DNA of 17,120 nucleotides, taken from contig DJPO01000030.1 of NCBI GenBank assembly GCA_002437405.1, positions 1 through 17,120 of the forward strand, written 5' to 3'. Under the pieces are notes generated by a model that had not been told where the DNA came from, searched no databases, and saw only the letters and a list, made by a program, of their open reading frames with translations. The position numbers were made by a program, and so were the translations under genes. Positions 1 through 6,553 of this stretch are shown piece by piece (the first letter of the stretch is position 1; each line of letters opens with the position of its first letter). Source of the stretch: Opitutia bacterium UBA6410 (GTDB lineage Bacteria > Verrucomicrobiota > Verrucomicrobiia > Opitutales > Intestinicryptomonadaceae).

Positions 1-16
1 GGCTTTAGCCGCGCTG

Positions 17-145
17 TCTAGGCTTGTCAAATTGCCGTTCAGACGGCGGCTTGAGTTTTGGCGCACGGTGGGCGCATACTGAAGTATGTAACCACTGGAC
101 GCCAAAACTCAAACGTCGTATCAACGGTAATTTCACAAGCCCAGA
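17..145. repeat. Long imperfect palindrome (possible interspersed repeat element)
   Basis: The two halves of this segment are near reverse complements. The outer arms pair at 21-39 with 123-141 (17 of 19 positions). An inner perfect 13-base arm TTGAGTTTTGGCG at 51-63 pairs with CGCCAAAACTCAA at 100-112. The tip CATACT (75-80) pairs with AGTATG (83-88) around a 2-base loop. A further TCT/AGA pair (17-19 with 143-145) extends the base. Because of the symmetry, both strands read open for about 70-80 codons and give similar peptides (both contain LSFG and PKLK), which is a by-product rather than evidence of a protein. The layout suggests a mobile or REP-like palindromic element, but no second copy lies in this window. 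Confidence 0.6.
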
Positions 146-213
146 AAAAACTTCCGCACTGTCCCAATTTATCATTGCAAAAAAGAGGGGGTGGTGGGAT
201 ATTGGTGTCGGTA

Positions 214-843
214 ATGGACGATTTTTACTCAGATGAATTTTTTGACGGGAATGCACCGATTGGGTGGTCGGAACGCGATTGGTTCGACTACCTCAAGAAA
301 TCGGAGCGCGAAATCGCGCGGTTTGCCTCCATTTATAGCGTCAACAAACTGCGCGGAAAAAGCTTGGAGGAAATCGCGCAAATCGCCGGCTGGCCTATCC
401 CCAAACTCGACGAAGACGACTATTGCGAAGACTCCGACGCCGAATTCTCCGACGAACCGTGGACTCTCCTCAACCACCCCGTTTATATAATTACGCGCGG
501 ATTAATGCGCTGCCTGCAGGAACATTTCGGCAGAATCGTGGGAGAAGCCGACATATCCGCGCCGCTCGTTTGGGAGATTTCGAAAATAATCGGCGACACC
601 TCGTTTTTTATGGCTTTGGGTGCGAACTCGACCGACCTTAGCGAAGACCTCCTCGCCCGCTGCAACTACAAAATGGCGGCGGTAAAGCTCAACGAAATTA
701 TGGCGAAACTCTCGGAAATCGAAACGCCCCAGTCCGAACAGGGCGCGGAGCGGATTCGCCGCATAAACACAATAGTTTTCGACCTCCGCCAACTCTGCCT
801 GAACCTCGCCGAACAATCCACGGCAAAACCCCGCAATTTATGA
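214..843 (+). CDS. Conserved-looking acidic protein of unknown function
   Basis: The product is 209 residues from ATG 214; I do not recognise a family. The first half is strongly acidic (MDDFYSDEFFDG at the start, a DEDDYCEDSDAEFSDE stretch near residue 70). The second half reads as amphipathic helices ending with QSTAKPRNL. There is no signal peptide or membrane segment, so it is probably cytoplasmic. The frame stays open upstream to 58, but that part runs through the palindrome and is not convincing. A purine-rich GAGGGGGTGG at 185-194 would suit an in-frame TTG at 202 or GTG at 205 better than ATG 214, so the start is uncertain by up to four codons. Its stop overlaps the next start by ATGA (840-843), indicating translational coupling to the PhoD-like gene. 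That it is a real gene is fairly sure from the overlap and codon use; its function is unknown. Confidence 0.72.
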   Translation: MDDFYSDEFFDGNAPIGWSERDWFDYLKKSEREIARFASIYSVNKLRGKSLEEIAQIAGWPIPKLDEDDYCEDSDAEFSDEPWTLLNHPVYIITRGLMRCLQEHFGRIVGEADISAPLVWEISKIIGDTSFFMALGANSTDLSEDLLARCNYKMAAVKLNEIMAKLSEIETPQSEQGAERIRRINTIVFDLRQLCLNLAEQSTAKPRNL

Positions 844-2144
844 AAAACCCCATCTCTACAATACTCCTGCTTTTGGCAACCTCTACCGCCCTACCCGCCG
901 CAACCTCAATGGTCGGCGACGTCGGAATGAGACACGCCCGCATTTGGGTCAACGACGCACAACAACCCCAATTGGCGACATTCTCCGCGACCTGCACTGC
1001 GGACGGGAAGACGGTCAACGCCCTTCCCTCTATGATTTCGACCGCCACGAACACTCCGACGGCAATACTGGATTTCTCCGATTTGAAGCCCAACACAAAG
1101 TACACCTATTCGGTAAAGGCGAACGACGGGAAGACGGAAATCGCCTCCGGGCAGTTTAAGACAAAACCCGACTTTCTCGACAGAACCCCACCGCCCGACT
1201 TTTCCTTTGCGCTTTTCGGGGAAAACTATCTGAACGACAAGCAGTACGACCCGCCGTTCAAAACCCCCGGCGGCGAATACGAAATCTACGAAGCCGCCCG
1301 CGCGAAAAACCCCGACTTCTGCATTTGGGCGGAGGGAATGAACACCCTGCGCAATGCCGACGAAGACTCGATGTCCGCAAAAATCCTCAGGGGAATCGCC
1401 GCAAGGGATATTCCCGAAATCAAAAAGCTGATTTCCGAACGCCCCAACTACTCGGTTGCCGCCGAAAGTTCGTTCTTCGGCAGGGGCAACGACTCCAACA
1501 TTGCGTCGCTCGACGACGCCTCCGCCGCTTTCGACAATCTCTGGGCAAACCCCAGAGGCAAATTCGGCAAATCGTACTCTTTTAAATACTCCGACGCCGA
1601 ATTCTTCGTGCTCGACGACTGCTCCGCGCGTTCGTACTTTACCGACGCAAACTCGCGCCCCGCAAGACTCGGCGACAAACAGCTCGGCTGGCTGATGGCG
1701 GCTTTGCAGAACTCCAAGGCGAACTTCAAAATCATCGTGATGAACTCGCCTTTCGGGAATCCGTCCGCCTCGCGCGAAAACCTCGCATACACGCAAAGCG
1801 AACGCAAAAAACTCTTGGATTTCCTCGTATTTTCGAAAATCAAGGGCGTCGTGTTCCTCTCGGCAAACAAGCCGTTCGGGGAACTTACAAGGCTCGTTCG
1901 CGCGGGCGGCTACCCCATTTACGATATGACCGCCGCCCCCCTCACGGGTCGCCCCGCCAAGGAGATAAAGGAAATGAACTATTTCAGAGTTCCCAACAGC
2001 TCGATAACCCAACGCGCCTTTTCAATCGTGAAAATCGACGGCCCCGAAAACGACCGCGCGATAACTTTTTCGTTCTTCGACTCGAAAGGCAAGCAGCTGC
2101 ATTCGACAACCGTAAAACTCTCCGACCTCGGAAAATTCGAATAA
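840..2144 (+). CDS. Secreted PhoD-like protein, metal-binding motifs lost (probable pseudo-phosphatase)
   Basis: The product is 434 residues with a signal peptide (hydrophobic 6-20, cleavage near residue 21). Residues 23-110 resemble the Fn3-like PhoD N-terminal domain (MVGDVGMRHARIWV at 24-37). Residues 120-430 follow the PhoD-type metallophosphoesterase block order: FALFGENYLND, NPDFCIWAEGMN, FFVLDDCSARSY, LGDKQLGWLMAALQNS, GVVFLSANKPFGEL, GGYPIYDMTAAPLT. PhoD enzymes are secreted phosphomonoesterases or diesterases that use Fe and Ca bound by Asp, His, Asn and Cys. The matching blocks here have changed: WLGDN-type becomes WAEGMN (163-168), the WDDHDYG-type block becomes AAESSFFG (207-214), and SGDRH-type becomes SANKP (341-345). 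The fold is recognisable but catalysis by the family mechanism is unlikely. It may bind a ligand or a cell-wall polymer. Family assignment is confident; the loss of activity is inference from motif memory. Confidence 0.8.
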   Translation: MKNPISTILLLLATSTALPAATSMVGDVGMRHARIWVNDAQQPQLATFSATCTADGKTVNALPSMISTATNTPTAILDFSDLKPNTKYTYSVKANDGKTEIASGQFKTKPDFLDRTPPPDFSFALFGENYLNDKQYDPPFKTPGGEYEIYEAARAKNPDFCIWAEGMNTLRNADEDSMSAKILRGIAARDIPEIKKLISERPNYSVAAESSFFGRGNDSNIASLDDASAAFDNLWANPRGKFGKSYSFKYSDAEFFVLDDCSARSYFTDANSRPARLGDKQLGWLMAALQNSKANFKIIVMNSPFGNPSASRENLAYTQSERKKLLDFLVFSKIKGVVFLSANKPFGELTRLVRAGGYPIYDMTAAPLTGRPAKEIKEMNYFRVPNSSITQRAFSIVKIDGPENDRAITFSFFDSKGKQLHSTTVKLSDLGKFE

Positions 2145-2147
2145 AAA

Positions 2148-3932
2148 TTGAGATTCACCCCCACAGCCCCGCGCAACTCGGAAAATTGGGATTGCGTGTC
2201 GCTAACGCCCCTTTTGAAGCAGTTCAAGGGGTATAGCCGCGCGTCCGCCGCCGCCGATTTAAAGGCGGGGTTCAATGTGGCGGTGCTGTCGTTCCCGATA
2301 AATATGGCATACGCGCTCGTGGCGGGTCTGCCGATTTATTACGGGATTTTCGGCGGAATTTTGTCGGCGGCAGTCGCCCTGTTTTTCTGCCGCTCGATAT
2401 ACATAACACTCGGCCCGAGCAACGCGTCGGCGGTTATGCTGCTGAGCTCGTTCGCGGCGGCGGGGTTTGAAAGCGAAATCGGGCGAATGGCGGCGTTGCC
2501 CGCAATCATATTGTTTGTCGGGGTTTTCCTGATGCTCGCAAGCGTGAGCAAAACGACTTTTCTTATCGCGTACATATCGCGGACTGTGATTATCGCCTAC
2601 GTTACGGTCGGGGCGCTGCTGATTGTCGCAAACCAGACGAAAAATGTCCTCGGATTTTCGTTCCCCGAGGGAGTATTTGCCGCAACGCTCGCCGACACAG
2701 TCGCGGCAACAATAAAGAGCCTGAAAAACACGCAGCCGTGGTCGGTGGCAATGGCATTCGCGACGCTCGCGATTTTCCTGCCGATAAAACACTTTTTCAA
2801 AAAACTCCCCGCCGAGGGAATCACGCTAATCATTTGCGCCGCGATATGCTACTGGCTGACGGAAAGCGCGGGGGTGAAAATCGACAGACTCACGGCAATC
2901 ACCGCGGGGGAATGGAAATTGACCGTTCCGAATTTCGACATCATCGGAATCAGGGAAGCCGCGCTTTCGGCACTTGCAATCGCGCTGCTCGCGACAATCG
3001 AAGCGGTCTCGATAGGCAAGAGCCTCGCCTCGACAAAAGCCGACAGATTCCCCGTCAATCAGGAAATCTTCGCGCTGGGGGCGGCGAACGTGGCGTGCGC
3101 ATTCGGCTCGGGCACAGTGGCGTCGGGCTCGCTGACGCGCTCGACAATCTCGGTTTTCAGCGGGGCGAAGACGACGCTTTTCAACCTATTTTCGATACTC
3201 ATAACGCTCGGGATTTTGACGGTCTTCGGGTCGGCAATCCAATATGTGCCGAAGGCGACACTGGCGATGATAGTGGTCTACACGAGCCTTACGCTGATAA
3301 AACCGCGCAACATAAAGCTCGCGCTGATGAGCACAAAAAGCGACGCGTTCGTCTTCGCGGCGACCTTTTTGGTCGGGGTGTTCAGCACGCTTGACGACGC
3401 AATTTACGCGGGAATCGGAATGTCACTGATTCTGTTTCTTAAAAAGGCGAGCACGCCCGAGGTCGTCGAATATTCGATACGCGACGACGGCGAATTGCGG
3501 AAAGTCGGCGACAAAACCGAACGCTCCGCCCCCGAGCTTTCGATTGTGCACGTCGAGGGAAATATGTTTTTCGGGGCGTCCGACGTTCTGCAAAACCAGC
3601 TGAGGCGCATTTCCGCCGAGCCGAATTTAAAGGTGCTGATTCTGAAGCTGCGCAACGCGATAAACTTCGACGCAACGAGCGTTATGGACATCGACGAGCT
3701 CGCGCGGAGAATGAAATCGGGCGGGCGCACGCTGATGCTTTGCGAAGTGCGCCCCGACGTAATGAGGGTGCTCAAGGGCTCGGGCGTCTACGCGGCAATC
3801 GGCGGCGAAAACGTCTTCGAAAACGACGACGACAACCCGACGCTTTCGGCGGCGCGGGCGATAAAATTCGCGCGGACAAAGTTTGAAAACACGCCGATAG
3901 TGGACATATACGCAACGGGGGAAATTCGGTAA
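2148..3932 (+). CDS. SulP family anion transporter with C-terminal STAS domain
   Basis: An inner-membrane transporter of the SulP/SLC26 family (sulfate, bicarbonate or other anions, usually proton- or sodium-coupled). The 594 residues are usual for the family. After LLKQFKGYSRA comes a hydrophobic core of about residues 38-432. It contains the signatures AYALVAGLPIYYGIFGG (54-70), TLGPSNASAVMLLS (87-100) and NQEIFALGAANV (304-315) followed by GSGTVASGSLTRST (320-333). A STAS domain occupies about 464-575, with NAINFDATSVMDIDEL as the conserved loop. The frame opens with TTG at 2148, three bases after the preceding stop; GTG 2196 is an alternative that still precedes the conserved start of the domain. 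The substrate cannot be told from sequence: no carbonic anhydrase or sulfate-assimilation gene is adjacent. It sits in the middle of the plus-strand cluster, so it is probably cotranscribed with the PhoD-like gene and rlmH. Confidence 0.9.
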   Translation: MRFTPTAPRNSENWDCVSLTPLLKQFKGYSRASAAADLKAGFNVAVLSFPINMAYALVAGLPIYYGIFGGILSAAVALFFCRSIYITLGPSNASAVMLLSSFAAAGFESEIGRMAALPAIILFVGVFLMLASVSKTTFLIAYISRTVIIAYVTVGALLIVANQTKNVLGFSFPEGVFAATLADTVAATIKSLKNTQPWSVAMAFATLAIFLPIKHFFKKLPAEGITLIICAAICYWLTESAGVKIDRLTAITAGEWKLTVPNFDIIGIREAALSALAIALLATIEAVSIGKSLASTKADRFPVNQEIFALGAANVACAFGSGTVASGSLTRSTISVFSGAKTTLFNLFSILITLGILTVFGSAIQYVPKATLAMIVVYTSLTLIKPRNIKLALMSTKSDAFVFAATFLVGVFSTLDDAIYAGIGMSLILFLKKASTPEVVEYSIRDDGELRKVGDKTERSAPELSIVHVEGNMFFGASDVLQNQLRRISAEPNLKVLILKLRNAINFDATSVMDIDELARRMKSGGRTLMLCEVRPDVMRVLKGSGVYAAIGGENVFENDDDNPTLSAARAIKFARTKFENTPIVDIYATGEIR

Positions 3933-3933
3933 A

Positions 3934-4371
3934 ATGGGAGTCAAACTGATAGTCGTCGGCAAGCTGAAAAACGCGGAGCTTAGGGCGTTGTGCGCCGAAT
4001 ACGAAAAGCGGCTCACGCGCTACGGCGGCATCGAAATAACGGAGCTGAAAGACTCCGACGCCGAGACCGAAGCCGACGCGATTTTGGGCAAACTCGCAAA
4101 CTTCCGCGGGCGCGTCTACGCAATGGGCGAAGAGGGGCGGCTTTTCACCTCGAGGGAGTTTTCGAAAATGCTCGAAGCCGACCTTATGAACGGCTCGAGC
4201 GCATTCGTAATCGGCGGGCCCTACGGGCTGTCGGACAGGGTGAAAAAGCGCGCCGACAAGTTGATTTCGCTCTCGCCGATGACGTTCACCCACGAATTCG
4301 CGCGGGCGATACTAATCGAGCAGATTTACAGGGCAAAAACCATATCCGCCAACACGGGATACCACCACTAA
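3934..4371 (+). CDS. rlmH: 23S rRNA (pseudouridine1915-N3)-methyltransferase RlmH
   Basis: RlmH is a small SPOUT-class enzyme that methylates pseudouridine 1915 in helix 69 of 23S rRNA, using S-adenosylmethionine, on the assembled 70S ribosome. The 145 residues compare with about 155 in Escherichia coli. The start KLIVVGKLKN, the cofactor-knot motif FVIGGPYGLSD, the segment LSPMTFTHEFARAILIEQIY and the ending NTGYHH all match the family; the C-terminal YHH and the preceding Arg and Gln residues are typical of the trefoil knot. ATG 3934 lies one base after the SulP stop, with GGGGGAA at 3918-3924 as a possible weak ribosome site. In many genomes rlmH sits beside rsfS or nadD; here it is embedded between a transporter and two secreted proteins, which is unremarkable functionally but worth noting for operon structure. 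Confidence 0.95.
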   Translation: MGVKLIVVGKLKNAELRALCAEYEKRLTRYGGIEITELKDSDAETEADAILGKLANFRGRVYAMGEEGRLFTSREFSKMLEADLMNGSSAFVIGGPYGLSDRVKKRADKLISLSPMTFTHEFARAILIEQIYRAKTISANTGYHH

Positions 4372-4376
4372 AATTT

Positions 4377-5408
4377 ATGAAAATTACGAAAAATACGCTC
4401 GCGGCTTTTGCCGCAACTTTCCTCGGAACTCTCTGCCTGTTCGCAAACGGGCAACCGAAAACTTTCGGAAAATTCCCGATAAGCCTGCCGTCGGCGGACT
4501 CCCCCGCAATCAAAACCCGCGCCTACGTTGTCGCGGCGCAGCCCGAAGACCCGCAGGGGCTCGAAACCGTAGCAAAATCCGCCCTTTCAGTCGACGTAAA
4601 ATCGCTGGGGCTTTCAGCCTCCGACGCGCGCCGCGCAATGGCGTTCAAAAAGCTCGCGCGCCCCGACGCGTCGAAAATTTCGGCGACCGCAAAGCTCGGC
4701 GACTTCTACGCAGTCTTCCCCGCCGCGACCGCCCCGATGCCCAAAGGCAGACCCAACATAAATTTTATGGTATTCCAAAAGGACGCCGACGGCTACAAAT
4801 GGCTACCGAGCTTCAACGACCCGCTTTTGCAGGTGATGGCGGACGGAGCGGCGGGCTGCGAAAAATTCGGCGGCGATGTCGCGGCGTTCACGGAATCGGA
4901 CGCGAAAACGGTAAAAAATCTGAAGGAGCGCGACCTGCCCTTTTTGCAGTTTGCAAACGGCGCGTTCGTGTCACTCGAAGCCGATCCGCAAATCGACTCG
5001 CGCGAAGTCGCGAAATTCTACCGCCACGCGCAAAACATTTTTTACTCTTGGAAAATAAAGGAATACGGAGAGTTCCTGACCCCGCGCACAAAGGCGGCGT
5101 TCGACTCGCAATTCGGCTCGATGAGCGAAGCCGAAAAGAAAAAGGCACTCGGCGACTACTTCGCATGGGGTAAAAAATACCTGAAAGCCCTCGACGCCTC
5201 GCCCGCAACAGTAATGGTCTTCCTGCGCACGAAGGACGGCGAAAAATCCAAGCCCGACTTCGCCTATATTTTGAATGGCGACGACGGTCTGAAAATCGCG
5301 GTGCTAACCGACAGCAAGACACCCCTCGAAGCGTTTATGGGCAAATATCTGCTAACCGACGCGCCGTACGAAAAAAACATTTCCGCAAAATTCGAAGCTA
5401 AAAAATAG
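4377..5408 (+). CDS. Secreted protein of unknown function
   Basis: The product is 343 residues from ATG 4377. It has a clear signal peptide: MKITKN, then a hydrophobic run, then LCLFA at 19-23 before the mature start NGQPKTFG. I recognise no domain. The mature protein is mixed alpha/beta, with a probable globular region around 200-330 that contains the helical stretch REVAKFYRHAQNIFYSWKIK and then EAEKKKALGDYFAWGKKY. It has no transmembrane segment after the signal and no lipobox, so it is likely periplasmic or exported. The frame extends upstream to 3990, but that part overlaps rlmH and is a frame shadow; ATG 4377 follows the rlmH stop by 5 bases and is directly followed by the signal peptide, which decides the start. 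The next gene encodes another secreted protein whose signal ends in the same LFA, hinting at a shared compartment. Confidence 0.8.
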   Translation: MKITKNTLAAFAATFLGTLCLFANGQPKTFGKFPISLPSADSPAIKTRAYVVAAQPEDPQGLETVAKSALSVDVKSLGLSASDARRAMAFKKLARPDASKISATAKLGDFYAVFPAATAPMPKGRPNINFMVFQKDADGYKWLPSFNDPLLQVMADGAAGCEKFGGDVAAFTESDAKTVKNLKERDLPFLQFANGAFVSLEADPQIDSREVAKFYRHAQNIFYSWKIKEYGEFLTPRTKAAFDSQFGSMSEAEKKKALGDYFAWGKKYLKALDASPATVMVFLRTKDGEKSKPDFAYILNGDDGLKIAVLTDSKTPLEAFMGKYLLTDAPYEKNISAKFEAKK

Positions 5409-5425
5409 AATTTGAAGCGAAAAAT

Positions 5426-6442
5426 ATGAACCTGCGGAAATTTTTGATTCTCTCAGCCGTCGCGCTGCTGCCCGCCTGCCTGTTCGCAAAGGACGAATTT
5501 GCGGGATACTACGCGGGCAAGCTCGTAAAGGAGTCGCGCGCATACGAAAAATCCCCCGACCTTTTCGCGCGGGTCGTCAAAACGGGCAACGGCGTCTACA
5601 AATTCGATTTGCTCTCGGGGCTGTTCGCGCGCTCGGAGCTTTTGTTTTCGGCGAAAAACCTAAAGCCCGCCGACAAAAAAATCGAAATAGATATGCCCGC
5701 CATTGCGTACTTCGGAGCAAAGGCAAAGGGCGTCATAACGCCGTCGGAAATAAAGGCGCGCGGCACGAATTTCAGGGGCGAAAACGTCGAAATAACGCTC
5801 AAACGGCTCGACTTCAAATCGCCGACGCTCGGGCTTGCCGCGCCTGCAAACGCACTCGTTTTGTTCGACGGCAAAGACACTTCGCACTGGGTGTTTGCGC
5901 ACGACACCTCGCCCTGTTCGTGGAGGGTGGGAAACGGTGCGATGACCGTCAGAAAACTTTCCAAAAACGGCAAGGAGTACGAGGGGACGATTCGCACAAA
6001 GGAAAAATTCGGGGCGTTCAAAATGCACATTGAATTCAAAATCCCCGCAAAGGGAGACGGGAATTCGGGAATTTTCGTCGGTCCTTACGAAATCCAGATT
6101 TACAATTCGTTCGGGCGCGACGGCCGCTGGGACGACTGCGGGGCAATCTACCGCCAGACTCCGCCGCAAGTGAACGCGTCGATAGAGCCCGAGGCGTGGC
6201 AGACCTACGACATCGAATACCGCCCCGCAAAATTCGAAAACGGCAAGTGCGTCGCCGACCCGACGTTTACAATTTTCCACAACGGCAGAAGAATCCACAA
6301 CCAGTCGCCCGTATACTACGACACGCGAATGAACTCCGCAAGCGGCGCAAACTACGTCCACCAAAATTCGGATTGGACAATAGGGCTTCAGGATCACGGC
6401 AACGCGGTTTCGTTCCGCAACATTTGGGTGCAAAAATTGTAG
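5426..6442 (+). CDS. Secreted DUF1080 (3-keto-disaccharide hydrolase-like) protein
   Basis: The product is 338 residues with a signal peptide ending around CLFAKDEF (18-25). The DUF1080 domain, a concanavalin-like jelly roll, covers residues 143-338. It is shown by ALVLFDGKDTSHW (143-155), GNSGIFVGPYEIQIYNSFG (212-230), CGAIYRQTPPQVNAS (238-252), EAWQTYDIEYRP and the ending SFRNIWVQKL. Characterised members cleave 3-keto-glycosides after an oxidoreductase has oxidised the sugar, and the family is greatly expanded in Verrucomicrobiota and Planctomycetota. Residues 25-130 are a separate beta-rich region I cannot name. No partner glycoside oxidoreductase is in the window, so the activity is inferred from the family only. 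An LPAC sequence at 15-18 could be read as a poor lipobox. ATG 5426 lies 17 bases after the previous stop, preceded by GAAGCGAAAAAT. It is the last gene of the plus-strand cluster; no U-tract terminator follows it. Confidence 0.87.
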   Translation: MNLRKFLILSAVALLPACLFAKDEFAGYYAGKLVKESRAYEKSPDLFARVVKTGNGVYKFDLLSGLFARSELLFSAKNLKPADKKIEIDMPAIAYFGAKAKGVITPSEIKARGTNFRGENVEITLKRLDFKSPTLGLAAPANALVLFDGKDTSHWVFAHDTSPCSWRVGNGAMTVRKLSKNGKEYEGTIRTKEKFGAFKMHIEFKIPAKGDGNSGIFVGPYEIQIYNSFGRDGRWDDCGAIYRQTPPQVNASIEPEAWQTYDIEYRPAKFENGKCVADPTFTIFHNGRRIHNQSPVYYDTRMNSASGANYVHQNSDWTIGLQDHGNAVSFRNIWVQKL

Positions 6443-6553
6443 CCAAACCGCGCCGACGCGCAGTAATGAACAAGCAAAATCGCGACGCGCCGAAAACATC
6501 ACCGACTGCGACACAACGCGAACAACCGCACCCGCACCGCAAACCGCGCGGAG

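Noticed and set aside
24..256. Overlapping open frames on both strands that give similar peptides
   Set aside because: The similarity is a direct result of the palindrome at 17-145; neither frame has a ribosome site or a recognisable domain.
906..2012. 368-codon minus-strand frame opposite the PhoD-like gene
   Set aside because: It is Arg, Gly and Val rich with no domain, and mirrors the codon bias of the plus-strand gene, which has a signal peptide and family motifs.
3990..4376. Upstream extension of the secreted protein gene at 4377
   Set aside because: The extension overlaps rlmH in another frame and is Arg-rich; the signal peptide begins exactly at ATG 4377.
6443..6553. Terminator or small gene between the DUF1080 gene and glnD
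   Set aside because: There is no stem with a U-tract and only shadow frames; the end of these transcripts may depend on Rho.
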